Assembly (NCBI GenBank): GCA_964621605.1
Contig: CAZUMJ010000012.1
Location: forward strand, 11,024 to 75,023
DNA: 64,000 bases
Reading direction: 5' to 3'
DNA from: CAZUMJ01 sp964621605
GTDB lineage: Bacteria > Actinomycetota > Acidimicrobiia > Acidimicrobiales > Iamiaceae
Shown here: positions 8,738-17,130 of the stretch, in pieces
Numbering within the stretch: the stretch's first letter is position 1
Layout: the number at the start of each line of letters is the position of its first letter
Position numbers and translations under genes: made by a program
Notes under the pieces: model-generated
Seen by the model: only the letters and a program-made list of their open reading frames with translations
What the model was told of the DNA's origin: nothing
Databases searched by the model: none

Positions 8738-9520
8738 ATGCCTGCACCAACGCCCGCATACGTTCCCGGCCACGGCCTGCTGGCCGGTAAGACCGTGGTG
8801 GTGACCGCCGCGGCCGGGACCGGCATCGGCTTCTCTGTCGCGCAGCGCGCCATCGAGGAAGGGGCGCAGGTGCTCATCTCCGACATCCACGAGCGGCGCC
8901 TCGGCGAAGCCGCCGACCGGTTGGCAGACGTGAACGGCACCCGCCCGGCGACGGTGCTGTGCAACGTCACGGTCGAAGACGAGGTGCAGCACCTCTTCGA
9001 CACCGCGGTTGCCGAGCTCGGCCACATCGACGTGTTGATCAACAACGCCGGGCTCGGCGGCACCGCGAAGGTCGTCGACATGACCGACGAGCAGTGGAGC
9101 GTCGTGCTCGACGTGACGCTCAACGGCACCTTCCGGGCCACGCGGGCCGCGCTGCGCCACATGCAGCCGCGTGGCGCGGGTGTCATCGTCAACAACGCCT
9201 CGGTGCTCGGGTGGCGCGCGCAGGAGGGCCAAGCCCACTACGCCGCGGCGAAGGCCGGGGTGATGGCGCTCACCCGCTGCGCCGCTATCGAGGCCGCCGA
9301 ACACAACGTGCGCATCAACGCGGTGGCGCCGAGCATCGCCATGCACCCGTTCCTGGCGAAGGTCACCAGCGACGAGCTGCTCGCCGAGCTCGCGTCGCGT
9401 GAGGCGTTTGGACGCCCCGCCGAGCCGTGGGAGGTCGCGAACGTCATGGTGTTCCTGGCCAGCGACTACAGCTCGTACATGACTGGCGAGATCGTCTCGG
9501 TGAGCTCGCAACGCGCCTGA
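8738..9520 (+). CDS. ipdF: SDR, IpdF-like (5-hydroxy-HIC-CoA dehydrogenase)
   Basis: 260 residues. The unusual glycine turn VVTAAAGTGIGFSVAQRA followed by ISDIHERRLGEA is characteristic, as I recall, of IpdF (Rv3559c) and differs from the common TGGaxGIG. NNAGLGG, an active-site Ser and YAAAK are present. IpdF oxidises the ring hydroxyl of 5-OH HIC-CoA so that IpdC and EchA20 can act next. It lies 87 bases after FadE30, in the same order as in mycobacteria. The start ATG 8738 has a weak AGGTCACGCC upstream. Confidence 0.78.
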   Translation: MPAPTPAYVPGHGLLAGKTVVVTAAAGTGIGFSVAQRAIEEGAQVLISDIHERRLGEAADRLADVNGTRPATVLCNVTVEDEVQHLFDTAVAELGHIDVLINNAGLGGTAKVVDMTDEQWSVVLDVTLNGTFRATRAALRHMQPRGAGVIVNNASVLGWRAQEGQAHYAAAKAGVMALTRCAAIEAAEHNVRINAVAPSIAMHPFLAKVTSDELLAELASREAFGRPAEPWEVANVMVFLASDYSSYMTGEIVSVSSQRA

Positions 9521-9616
9521 CGTTCCCGCCCCTGGGCGCACGGCCCGCGTCGCTCTCGCAGCGAGATGCTTCCCGGTGCCGGCCCGAAGCCGCTCCACGA
9601 CCCCCGGAGGACACCC

Positions 9617-10078
9617 ATGGCAGCCACGACGTTCGACGGTCTCGATGCGGTGCGCGCCGCGGTCGGTACGCACCTCGGCTTCAGCGACTGGACGGTCGTC
9701 ACCCAGGAGCGGGTGAACCAGTTCGCCGACGCCACCGGTGACCACCAGTGGATCCACGTCGACGTGGAGCGGGCCAAAGCCGAATCGCCGTTCGGGGGAC
9801 CGATCGCGCACGGCTACCTCACGCTGGCGTTGTCGAACGAACTGCTGCCGCAGATCATCGAGGTGCGCGGCATCTCGATGGGCGTCAACTACGGCGCCGA
9901 CAAGGTGCGGTTCCCCTCACCGGTGCCGGTCGGCTCCCGCGTGCGTGCGGGCGCCGAACTCCTCGAGGTGACCGAGGTGAACGGCGGCATCCAGACGCTG
10001 GTGCGCATCACGATCGAGGTCGAGGGCGCGCCGAAGCCGGCCTGTGTGATCGACTCGCTCAGCCGCTACCTCGCCTGA
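9617..10078 (+). CDS. MaoC-family (R)-specific enoyl-CoA hydratase
   Basis: 153 residues, a single hot-dog domain. The hydratase-2 motif is clear: FADATGDHQWIHVD, then PFGGPIAHGYLTLAL, with the Asp-His pair of the active site. PSPVPVGSRVRA lines the opposite strand. Relatives include PhaJ and Rv0130. Last gene of the operon; CGGAGG lies 6 bases before the ATG. It probably hydrates the enoyl-CoA made by the FadE30-like enzyme, a step given to EchA13 in mycobacteria. That assignment is inference from the operon. Confidence 0.82.
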   Translation: MAATTFDGLDAVRAAVGTHLGFSDWTVVTQERVNQFADATGDHQWIHVDVERAKAESPFGGPIAHGYLTLALSNELLPQIIEVRGISMGVNYGADKVRFPSPVPVGSRVRAGAELLEVTEVNGGIQTLVRITIEVEGAPKPACVIDSLSRYLA

Positions 10079-10101
10079 CGCCGCGCGGACCGCGTCAGGC
10101 G
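10072..10101. terminator. bidirectional hairpin between convergent genes
   Basis: Perfect 10-bp stem CGCCTGACGC / GCGTCAGGCG with a 10-base loop. Both flanking stop codons (MaoC TGA at 10076-10078 and the reverse-strand TGA at 10095-10097) lie inside the stem arms. No T tract follows, as is common for GC-rich actinobacterial terminators. Confidence 0.65.
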
Positions 10102-10649
10102 GGCCGGTAGCGGAGGGCAATCGTGCCGGAGCGCAGCTCCTGACGCCCCACGAGACGCAGGTCTAACTTCTCTCGCAGCCCGGCGAGCAACGACGGCCCG
10201 TGCCCGGCCACGACCGGTTGCACCACGATGTCGTACTCGTCGATGAGGCCAGCGTCCGCGAGTGTGAGCGGCAGGGTCACGCCACCCACCTGGATGGTTC
10301 CACCCGGCTGCTCCTTGAGCGCCGCCACCTCAGCGGTGACGTCACCACGCACGAGCTCTGCGTTCCAGTCGACGTCGGGGAGTGTGCTGGACACCACGTA
10401 CTTCCGCGCCGCGTCGATCGTCTGTGCGAACGGCACCATCCAGTCCTCCATCCACTCGGGCCACGCCCCACCCGGTGTCGGCCGCCAGGCTTCCTCCATC
10501 ATCTGGTAGGTGACCCGACCGAACAGCAACGCGTCGGCCTCGGCCAGGCTCGCGGCGTGGTAGCGGTGCAGCTCTTCGTCGGCGACACCCACCCGGTGGT
10601 CGCAGCACCCGTCGAGCGTGACGTTGATCGTGTATCGCAGGGTCGACAT
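10095..10649 (-). CDS. dihydrofolate reductase-like (RibD C-terminal) protein
   Basis: 184 residues of the DHFR/RibD-C fold: NVTLDGC at the start, ADALLFGRVTYQMM, YVVSSTLPDVDWNAELVRGDV, IQVGGVTLPLTLADAGLIDEYDIVVQPVVAGHGPSLL and ELRSGTIALRYRPA. These stand-alone proteins are common in actinobacteria and are mostly of unknown function; they bind NADPH. Start ATG 10649 was taken because homologues begin just before the first strand. Convergent with the MaoC gene, with a shared hairpin at the 3' ends. Confidence 0.85.
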   Translation of the reverse strand: MSTLRYTINVTLDGCCDHRVGVADEELHRYHAASLAEADALLFGRVTYQMMEEAWRPTPGGAWPEWMEDWMVPFAQTIDAARKYVVSSTLPDVDWNAELVRGDVTAEVAALKEQPGGTIQVGGVTLPLTLADAGLIDEYDIVVQPVVAGHGPSLLAGLREKLDLRLVGRQELRSGTIALRYRPA

Positions 10650-10691
10650 GGCACGCAGTCTCGCCTGTGGGCGCACCGGTAGCCTGCCGAC

Positions 10692-12323
10692 GTGCTCGTC
10701 GCGCGCCTCGGCTTCCGTTGCAGACCGGCGGTGCCTTCGGCCCTGCTGCTGTGCGCGCTCCTCGCACTCCTCGCGCCCGCCACCGCCTCGGCGGCCGACC
10801 CGCCCGTGCAGATCGAGACGGTCACCTCCACCGCGGACGGCACCGTGCGGGTCCAGGCCGCCTCCCTCACCGTGACGCCGGGGGCGACGCCCGGCCCGTC
10901 GGTGCAGATCGCGCTCGACGCGCCACGCCAACGGCTGCGTGGAGTCGGAGCGGCGCTGACGGAGTCGTCGGCCGTGTTGATCGCCGGCCTCCCCGCAGGG
11001 ACGCGCCACGAGCTGCTCGAGGCCCTCTTCGCACCTGACCAGGGCGGGCTGTCGGTGCTGCGCATCGTCATCGGCGCGTCCGACTTCTCCCTCGAGCATC
11101 ACAGCCTCGACGACTCGACGCTGCCCGACCCGGGCCTCACGCACTTCTCGATCGAACGGGACCGCCAATGGGTCATTCCCGTGCTGCGCGAGATCCTCGC
11201 CATCAACCCCACCGTCGAGCTGGTGGCGAGCCCGTGGAGCGCGCCGGGGTGGATGAAGGACACGGGCAACTACCTGTTCGGCACGCTCCAGGCCCGCTAC
11301 GAGCCGGCATTCGCCGACTACCTGGTGCGCTTCGTGCAGGCGTACCGAGCCGAGGGGATCGACATCGGGTGGCTGACCCTGCAGAACGAACCGGCAGCGG
11401 TGCAGGTCACCTACCCGTCGATGCTCATGAGCGCAGCACAGCAGGCGCGCCTCATCACCGACGACCTCGGCCCTGCGCTTACCGCGGCGGGTCTGCACAC
11501 CCGGGTGCTGGTGTGGGACCACAACTGGTGCGATGCCCAGCCGCCCGGTGGGTGTGTCGGGATCGCACCTGCGAGCTTCCCGACCCAGGTGCTGTCGGCG
11601 ACCGGCGCGACCTGGCCCGTGAGCGGGACTGCCTTCCACTGCTACGGCGGCGACCAGGCCGCCGCCAACGACTCGGTGCACGCCGCCTGGCCCACCTTGG
11701 AGGTGTGGCAGACGGAGTGCTCCGGCGGCACCTGGCAGGGCGACCCGTTCGTGGAGACGGCCCAGCGGGTGCTCACCGACTGGAAGCACTGGGCCACTGC
11801 GTCGCTGTTGTGGAACCTCGCGCTCGACCCTGCGCACGGACCACACCTCGGCGGGTGCGGAGACTGCCGTGGCATCGTGACCGTCGACCCGGCGATCGGC
11901 ACCTGGGAACCCAACGTCGACCGAGACGTGCTCGCAACCATCGCTCGGTTCGGTCCGGCGGGGTCGGGGGTGCTTACGACCACCACGGCCGATGCGCTCG
12001 GAATCACCGCGACCGGGGTCTGCGACCCGAGTGGCCGTCCGGCCGCGATCGTGTTGAACAGCGGCGCGGCGCGCACGATCGACGTCGGTTTCGGCGACGT
12101 GCACCTGCCGGTGCCCGTTGCCGCCCGGTCGCTCACCGCGGTGCGCGCCCCCGTGGGTGTTCGCTGCACCCTCGCGGCACCGAGCGCGCTCCCCGAACCG
12201 CCCGCGCCGCACACGCCGACGGTCCCGCCCGCTCCAAGCGTGCCGACCCCGACGCCGCCGACGACCACAACCGCCGCGTCGCCGGCCGCCGCGGTGCCGC
12301 GCCAGCCGACCTACACCGGCTGA
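10692..12323 (+). CDS. secreted GH30 glycosidase (glucosylceramidase-like)
   Basis: 543 residues. A signal peptide (ALLLCALLALLAPATASAA) precedes a GH30 barrel. RLRGVGAALTES opens the barrel, LTLQNEPA carries the acid/base Glu near residue 233, and WQTECSGG the nucleophile Glu near 342. A small beta domain follows, then a 60-residue Pro/Thr/Ala linker and the exact C-terminal end PTYTG. GH30 enzymes release glucose, xylose or similar sugars from beta-linked glycans or glycolipids. The start is GTG 10692. The ending matches that of the exported hydrolase at 2391 (PTFTG) and may be a sorting tag. Confidence 0.85.
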   Translation: MLVARLGFRCRPAVPSALLLCALLALLAPATASAADPPVQIETVTSTADGTVRVQAASLTVTPGATPGPSVQIALDAPRQRLRGVGAALTESSAVLIAGLPAGTRHELLEALFAPDQGGLSVLRIVIGASDFSLEHHSLDDSTLPDPGLTHFSIERDRQWVIPVLREILAINPTVELVASPWSAPGWMKDTGNYLFGTLQARYEPAFADYLVRFVQAYRAEGIDIGWLTLQNEPAAVQVTYPSMLMSAAQQARLITDDLGPALTAAGLHTRVLVWDHNWCDAQPPGGCVGIAPASFPTQVLSATGATWPVSGTAFHCYGGDQAAANDSVHAAWPTLEVWQTECSGGTWQGDPFVETAQRVLTDWKHWATASLLWNLALDPAHGPHLGGCGDCRGIVTVDPAIGTWEPNVDRDVLATIARFGPAGSGVLTTTTADALGITATGVCDPSGRPAAIVLNSGAARTIDVGFGDVHLPVPVAARSLTAVRAPVGVRCTLAAPSALPEPPAPHTPTVPPAPSVPTPTPPTTTTAASPAAAVPRQPTYTG

Positions 12324-12433
12324 CGGCACCGATCGGCCGAGACGTGTGGAGCACGTCGGGCGCCGCGACGCTGGGATGCGAAGCTGGTCGAGATGAAGCC
12401 CGAAGCCAGTCTCGTGCATGACCGGAGGGTGCG

Positions 12434-13150
12434 ATGAGCCCGTCGTCGCGTGCGGTCGTCGTCCAGCACCTCGACGTCGAGGGCCCGGCGCGCATCGCCG
12501 ATGCCCTCGCCGCGGCCGGGGTGACCGTCGACGTCGTGCGGCCCGACCTCGGCGACGCGCTGCCGGACCGCATCGACGGCATCGACGCGCTGGTCGTGAT
12601 GGGCGGCCCCATGTCGGCGCGTAGCGACGACGGGTTCCCGTCGCGGCAGGAAGAGCTCGCGCTGCTGCGCGCGGCGATCACGGCGCAGGTGCCGGTGCTC
12701 GGCGTGTGCCTCGGCGCCCAGCTCCTCGCCGCTGCCGGAGGTGGCGCCGTGCACGCCGGGCACGGCCCCGAAATCGGCTGGGCCCCGATCACCCTGCTCC
12801 CCGCCGCGGCGACCGACAGGTTGTTCGCCGGGTTCGGCGGGCCCGTCGACGTGTTGCATTGGCACGGCGAGACCTACGACCTGCCGCCGGGCGCAACCCA
12901 CCTCGCGTGCTCGGCCGCATACGAACAGCAGGCGTTCCGGGTGGGGGAGCGGGCGTGGGGCCTGCAGTTCCACCTCGAGGTCGACGCGGCAGAGGTCGAC
13001 CGGTTCGTCGACGCGTTCCCCGACGACGCCGCGCAGGCACCGGGCGGAGCGGTCGCCCTGCGCGACGCCACCGAGCGCGCGCTGGACGAGCTCGGCCCCC
13101 GACGCGACGCACTGCTCGCGCGTTTCGCCTCGCTCGTCGTTTCTGCCTGA
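12434..13150 (+). CDS. class I glutamine amidotransferase
   Basis: 238 residues. VVMGGPMSA, PVLGVCLGAQLLA (nucleophile Cys near 92) and LQFHLEV (His near 180, Glu near 182) complete the Cys-His-Glu triad. It lacks a synthetase domain, like the GuaA-type stand-alone GATase1 proteins that act on gamma-glutamyl compounds. Start ATG 12434 lies 8 bases after a GGAGG. Neighbours give no clue to the substrate. Confidence 0.88.
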   Translation: MSPSSRAVVVQHLDVEGPARIADALAAAGVTVDVVRPDLGDALPDRIDGIDALVVMGGPMSARSDDGFPSRQEELALLRAAITAQVPVLGVCLGAQLLAAAGGGAVHAGHGPEIGWAPITLLPAAATDRLFAGFGGPVDVLHWHGETYDLPPGATHLACSAAYEQQAFRVGERAWGLQFHLEVDAAEVDRFVDAFPDDAAQAPGGAVALRDATERALDELGPRRDALLARFASLVVSA

Positions 13151-13294
13151 TCAGTCGGCGGCGGGCGCGACCCCGACACGCTCCGCGCCGAGGTCGAGAG
13201 GTGGATCGCCGAGCGGTCATTCGTGGCCTGCTAGGACGGATCACGCCGTGCGGGCCCCTGCGGCGGCATTCCACGACGGAAGGGTCGGGCAACG

Positions 13295-14491
13295 GTGAGC
13301 GGATCAGCCGAGACGAAGACCGCCAGCGCGCAGGTAGGTGCGACGGAGATGGTCGTGAACGAACGGTTCCGACCGCTCGTCGACCAGTTCTTCAAGATGC
13401 ACCGCACCCCCGATCACGGTGGAGCCGGGCTGTGCGTGTACCAGCGCGGGCGGCTGGTGGTCGACGTCTGGCGCGGGGTCGCCGGCCGCGCCTCCGGCGC
13501 TCCGTGGACCGGCGACACGATGGCCATGAGCTACTCGACCGGCAAGGGTGTCGTGAGCACCGTGATCCACCGCCTCGCGGACCGGGGCCTGCTCAACTAC
13601 GACGAGCCGATCGCCACCTACTGGCCGGAGTTCGCCGCGCACGGCAAGGGCGAGATCACCGTCGCTGACCTGCTCACCCACCGCGCTGGCCTGCACGACC
13701 TGCGCGCGGTAGTGCGGCACGCGGACGAGCTGCGCGACCACGAGCACTTCGCCGGGATTCTCGCCGCAGCCCCGGCCGGGCGGTTCGCTCGAAGCCGCCC
13801 CGCCTACCACGCCGTCACGTTCGGCACGATCGCCGCTGAGGTGTGTACGCGGGTGACCGGTATCGACTTCGACGAGCTCACCCAGCGAGAGGTGTGCGAG
13901 CCGCTCGGACTTGACGGCATCCACTTCACGTTCGCGGCCGACCAGCGCGCCCAGCTCGCCACCAACTTCCCCGATGTTGGCGTACCCGTGCTCGGGTGGG
14001 ATCGCGCCATGCGCATCGGCAGCCGCCTGCCGCCGTTCAAGGGCATCGTCGCCGCAACCATGGTCGAAGGGCTTCCGGCATTTTTTGCCGACCCGGACAT
14101 GCACGACGTGCTGCTGCCCGCCGCCACCGGCAAGTTCAGCGCCCGATCGCTCGCAAGGATGTACGCCGCGATCGCCAACGGAGGCGAGCTCGACGGGGTA
14201 CGGCTCCTCAGCGAGGAGCGCGTGCGCTTGCTCTCCTCCGTGCAGACGAACCAGCGCGACGCCGTGCTCGGGTATGCCCCACGTTGGCGGCTCGGTTACC
14301 ACAGCGCCTTGCCCGGCAAGGTGCGTCGCCGCAACGCGTTCGGTCACTTCGGGACCGGCGGTTCAGCGGCGTTCGCCGAGACGACGAGTGGGTTGGCGTT
14401 CGCGTACGTCCGCAACCGCATGGGTGGCGCGTTGCCGCTGATGGACCTCAAGGCGTTCCGCCTCGCACGGCGGGCGCTGCGCTTGGCCTAG
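13295..14491 (+). CDS. beta-lactamase-family serine hydrolase (esterase)
   Basis: 398 residues of the class C beta-lactamase / EstB fold. MSYSTGK contains the SxxK motif (Ser near residue 81), and YHAVTFG takes the place of YxN. HRAGLHDLRAVV and the C-terminal HFGTGGSAAFAE (the HxG-type strand) complete the active site. There is no signal peptide, so a cytosolic lipase/esterase of the LipL kind is more likely than an antibiotic-degrading enzyme. Start GTG 13295; an ATG at 13349 is an alternative. The stop overlaps the stop of the convergent gene at 14488. Confidence 0.83.
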   Translation: MSGSAETKTASAQVGATEMVVNERFRPLVDQFFKMHRTPDHGGAGLCVYQRGRLVVDVWRGVAGRASGAPWTGDTMAMSYSTGKGVVSTVIHRLADRGLLNYDEPIATYWPEFAAHGKGEITVADLLTHRAGLHDLRAVVRHADELRDHEHFAGILAAAPAGRFARSRPAYHAVTFGTIAAEVCTRVTGIDFDELTQREVCEPLGLDGIHFTFAADQRAQLATNFPDVGVPVLGWDRAMRIGSRLPPFKGIVAATMVEGLPAFFADPDMHDVLLPAATGKFSARSLARMYAAIANGGELDGVRLLSEERVRLLSSVQTNQRDAVLGYAPRWRLGYHSALPGKVRRRNAFGHFGTGGSAAFAETTSGLAFAYVRNRMGGALPLMDLKAFRLARRALRLA

Positions 14492-15498
14492 AGCCACCGA
14501 GCGCCGTCGAGCGCACGCTCCGACCACCAGCGCAGCTCGGCGTCGTCACCCAGCGCCTTCTCCCAGCCGAACTGGGCGAGCGCGCCGAGCAGGCACAAGC
14601 CCAACTGGCGTTCCCACCACGGCTCCACCTCGACGCCGCGGAGCAGGAGCTCACGGCGAAGCAGGTCGATCGTGGACTCCTTTGTGTGTCCCACCGGCAG
14701 GCGGGCGCAGTTGAGCGCCAAGTACCACGCGAGCTCGTGGCAGACCGGTCCGGCTCCGACGTACGTCCAGTCGATGAGGACGGTGCGTCCATCGTGCGCG
14801 GACCCGAGGTTGCCGAACTTCCAGTCTCCGTGCAGGAGGGTCGACGGGGTCGCCGCGAGTGCGTGCGCGAGGGCGGTTGCGTCATCGCGGACCTCGGCGA
14901 CGACACTCGCCACCTTGGCGGGGACGCGCTGTGCGAACGCGTGCCAGCCGTCGAGTGCGATCCGTGGCACCGGCTCGGGGAAGCCCAGGGATTCCTCGGT
15001 TTGCAGCGAACTCGGTGAGAAGTACTCCCAGCGTTGTCCGTCACGCAGGAGTCCGACGGAGTCGCGCCAACCCCACGCCTGGGCCGACCACGCCGCGAGG
15101 TGGGCGATGACGCTGGTGTGGACGTGTTCCTCGACAGGTGCGGCCCCGTCGGCGATGAGCTCTCGGCTGACGTCGCGCATGAGGATGGCGGCACCCCAGC
15201 CGTTGCGGCCCCACGGCGCGACCCCGACGGTGGCGTGATCGATGCACGCCGGGGCGAGGTCCATGAGTCCCGCTTCCCATACCCGCCGTGGGATGCACCC
15301 AATGTCGCCCGCAGCCCGCATCAGGAAGTCGTCGTCTGGATGGACGTACTTCACCACGAAACGGTCACCGTCGATCACCACCTGCTCGAACTGCGACGAC
15401 GAACGCGATGCGGTCGGGGCGAAGCTGTGGCGTGCGGTCGCACCCTCGAGCAGTTCGTCAACGCTCACGCTCAGAGGTCGGCGTTGCGGGGTATGCAT
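14488..15498 (-). CDS. aminoglycoside phosphotransferase-like kinase
   Basis: About 336 residues. LLHGDWKFGNLGSA is the Brenner-type catalytic loop and VLIDWTYVGAG the metal-binding segment. An N-lobe with FVVKYVHPDDDFLMRA carries the ATP-binding Lys. Members phosphorylate hydroxyls of diverse small molecules, and in lipid-degrading actinobacteria many are linked to acyl-CoA metabolism; the substrate here is unknown. The ATG at 15498 is taken as start; one 14 codons upstream is possible. Confidence 0.75.
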   Translation of the reverse strand: MHTPQRRPLSVSVDELLEGATARHSFAPTASRSSSQFEQVVIDGDRFVVKYVHPDDDFLMRAAGDIGCIPRRVWEAGLMDLAPACIDHATVGVAPWGRNGWGAAILMRDVSRELIADGAAPVEEHVHTSVIAHLAAWSAQAWGWRDSVGLLRDGQRWEYFSPSSLQTEESLGFPEPVPRIALDGWHAFAQRVPAKVASVVAEVRDDATALAHALAATPSTLLHGDWKFGNLGSAHDGRTVLIDWTYVGAGPVCHELAWYLALNCARLPVGHTKESTIDLLRRELLLRGVEVEPWWERQLGLCLLGALAQFGWEKALGDDAELRWWSERALDGARWL

Positions 15499-15570
15499 CG
15501 CAGCAGCGTCGCGCGCCTGGCCGAGCGATGCTCGATACAAGACCGTGATGCGGCGTGCCGGCGGCGCCGC

Positions 15571-16050
15571 TCAGGACGACGGATTCTCCAGGTCGTCGTA
15601 GTAGGCGGCCATGCGCCGTTCCATCTCCTCGTCGTCCACGTCCTCCACGTGCTGGGCAAGGCCCCACGAATGTCCGAACGGGTCGCGGAGACGTCCGCCG
15701 AGGTCGCCGTAGAACTGCAGCTCGAGCGGGTACACGACCTCGGCCCCCGCGGCGACCGCACGATCCCACAGCGTGCGCACGTCGTCCACGTAGAGGAACA
15801 GGCCGACGCTCGTGCCGCCCAGCTTCGCGGGCGATTGCGTCGGACCGTCGGGCCAGTCGTCGCTCAGCATGATCACCGAGTCGCCGATGCGGATCTCGGC
15901 GTGCGCCACGAGCCCGTCCGGGCCGGTCATACGAGGCGACTCCTCGGTTGCTCCGAACGCCCGGATGTAGAAGTCGATGGCGTCGCCACACGGTGACACC
16001 GTCAGCGACGGGGTGACGGCATGCAGATGGGGTGGAACGCTCGCGACCAT
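15571..16050 (-). CDS. VOC/glyoxalase-fold protein (PhnB-like)
   Basis: 159 residues. The beta-alpha-beta-beta-beta module is clear: VTPSLTVSPCGDAIDFYIRAFGA, then IRIGDSVIMLSDDWP, TSVGLFLYVDDVRTLWDRAVAAGA and FYGDLGGRLRDPFGHSWGLA. This resembles PhnB-type glyoxalase/bleomycin-resistance proteins that bind small ligands with or without metal. The enzymatic function cannot be set. It ends 72 bases from the upstream kinase-like gene on the same strand. Confidence 0.83.
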   Translation of the reverse strand: MVASVPPHLHAVTPSLTVSPCGDAIDFYIRAFGATEESPRMTGPDGLVAHAEIRIGDSVIMLSDDWPDGPTQSPAKLGGTSVGLFLYVDDVRTLWDRAVAAGAEVVYPLELQFYGDLGGRLRDPFGHSWGLAQHVEDVDDEEMERRMAAYYDDLENPSS

Positions 16051-16169
16051 CGGTCCTCCTCAGGTGAGCGCGACCCGACGCAGCGGGCGGCGCGGTTGCC
16101 CCGCACCCTAGCTCTGGGCGGCGGCCTCCGGTGGCTGGCGCATCTCGCCTGCCGGTCCGGTGCGCCGGC

Positions 16170-16232
16170 CTTCCAGCTGCTTCGATGGATCTTCCAGCTG
16201 CTTCGATGGACCTTCCAGCTGCTTCGATGGAG
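16170..16232. repeat. 21-bp tandem repeat, 3 copies
   Basis: Three near-perfect copies of CTTCCAGCTGCTTCGATGGN, directly before the start of the DUF5522 gene. The copies differ only at the last base. If read through, they would code for SSCFDG repeats; I regard them as untranslated. Confidence 0.9.
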
Positions 16233-16468
16233 TGGTGAGCCCGGGCGTTGCCAACCCTTCCGCCGGCGAGCCCCTCGATCCGGCGTGGGTGCACGCCCAC
16301 GCCGACGCGGTTGCGCACGGAGATGCCACCTACGTCGACCCCGAGACCGGCTACCAGGTGATGACGTCTGCTGCCTTGGCGGCTCGGGGTGCATGCTGCG
16401 GCAACGGATGTCGGCACTGCCCGTACCCCGCGACCGAGCGGCGCGCCGCAGGGCGGCCCGATCGCTAG
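16232..16468 (+). CDS. DUF5522 Cys-rich small protein
   Basis: About 78 residues. AHADAVAHGDATYVDPETGYQVMT, then LAARGACCGNGCRHCPYP, is the conserved body of DUF5522, with Cys residues spaced for metal binding (CC--GC--CP). Function is unknown. Starts GTG 16232 or GTG 16235 remove the repeat-coded N-terminus; an ATG at 16160 would add 24 residues made of SSCFDG repeats not seen in the family as I know it. Confidence 0.7.
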   Translation: MVSPGVANPSAGEPLDPAWVHAHADAVAHGDATYVDPETGYQVMTSAALAARGACCGNGCRHCPYPATERRAAGRPDR

Positions 16469-16598
16469 CTGCGACGACCGGCGACGTTGGTCGTGGCGGG
16501 ACGGGCTGAGGTGATCCACCGGTGAGGTGAGGCCGGGGCTCAGCGCTCCGTTCGTGCAGGTGCCGACAGCGGCCCGCCCGCTGTGACAGCGTGGGCCC

Positions 16599-17024
16599 AT
16601 GCAATCCGGTTCGCTGTCCGCGTCGGTCCGTGCTGCGCTCACCGCGGGGAGGCTCGGGCATCTCGTCACCCTCAACCCCGATGGCAGCCCGCAGGCGAGC
16701 GTGGTGTGGATCGGCGTCGACGGCGACGACGTCGTGGTCGGGCACCTCATGGGTGGTCGCAAGGTCACGAACATCGCTCGTGACCCCCGCGTCGTGCTGA
16801 CCGTCGAGGCTGACGGGGCGAACCCGGTCGGCATGGCCAACTACCTGATCGTGCACGGCACGGCGCGCCTCAGCGAAGGTGGCGCACCAGAGCTGTTGCA
16901 GCACTTGGCCGAGAGCTACGTGGGACCAGGGGTGCGGTTCCCCCCGATGGACGACCCGCCGCCGGGCCACGTGATCCACATCACCGTGGAGCGCGTGGGA
17001 GGCGTCGGGCCGTGGGCGAGCTGA
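16599..17024 (+). CDS. PPOX-class (F420- or FMN-dependent) oxidoreductase
   Basis: 141 residues of the split-barrel pyridoxamine-phosphate-oxidase fold. GRLGHLVTLNPDGSPQASVVW opens the barrel, and VVGHLMGGRKVTNIARDPRVVLTVE is the cofactor-binding strand pattern of F420-dependent family members in actinobacteria. The C-terminus VIHITVERVGGVGPW matches. Substrate unknown. Its stop codon lies inside the first copy of a 31-bp tandem repeat. Confidence 0.83.
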   Translation: MQSGSLSASVRAALTAGRLGHLVTLNPDGSPQASVVWIGVDGDDVVVGHLMGGRKVTNIARDPRVVLTVEADGANPVGMANYLIVHGTARLSEGGAPELLQHLAESYVGPGVRFPPMDDPPPGHVIHITVERVGGVGPWAS

Positions 17025-17108
17025 TCTCCGCCTCGCCGTGACGTGGGCGAGCTGACCTCCGCCTCGCCGTGACGTGGGCGAGCTGACCTCTGCCCCGCCG
17101 TGACGTGA
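17011..17108. repeat. 31-bp tandem repeat, 3.2 copies, spanning a stop codon
   Basis: Copies begin at 17011, 17042 and 17073, each reading CGTGGGCGAGCTGA then a C-rich half ending GCCGTGA. The first copy holds the end of the PPOX gene, so the repeat arose by duplication of the gene's 3' end. Later copies have a few point changes. Confidence 0.9.
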
Positions 17109-17130
17109 CGTGGCGATCTCGGCCGCGCGC

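Noticed and set aside
6419..9811. Very long reverse-strand open frame that continues the GGDEF gene upstream to more than 1500 residues
   Set aside because: It is antisense to four well-supported forward genes; only the GGDEF part has recognisable domains. High GC keeps antisense frames open.
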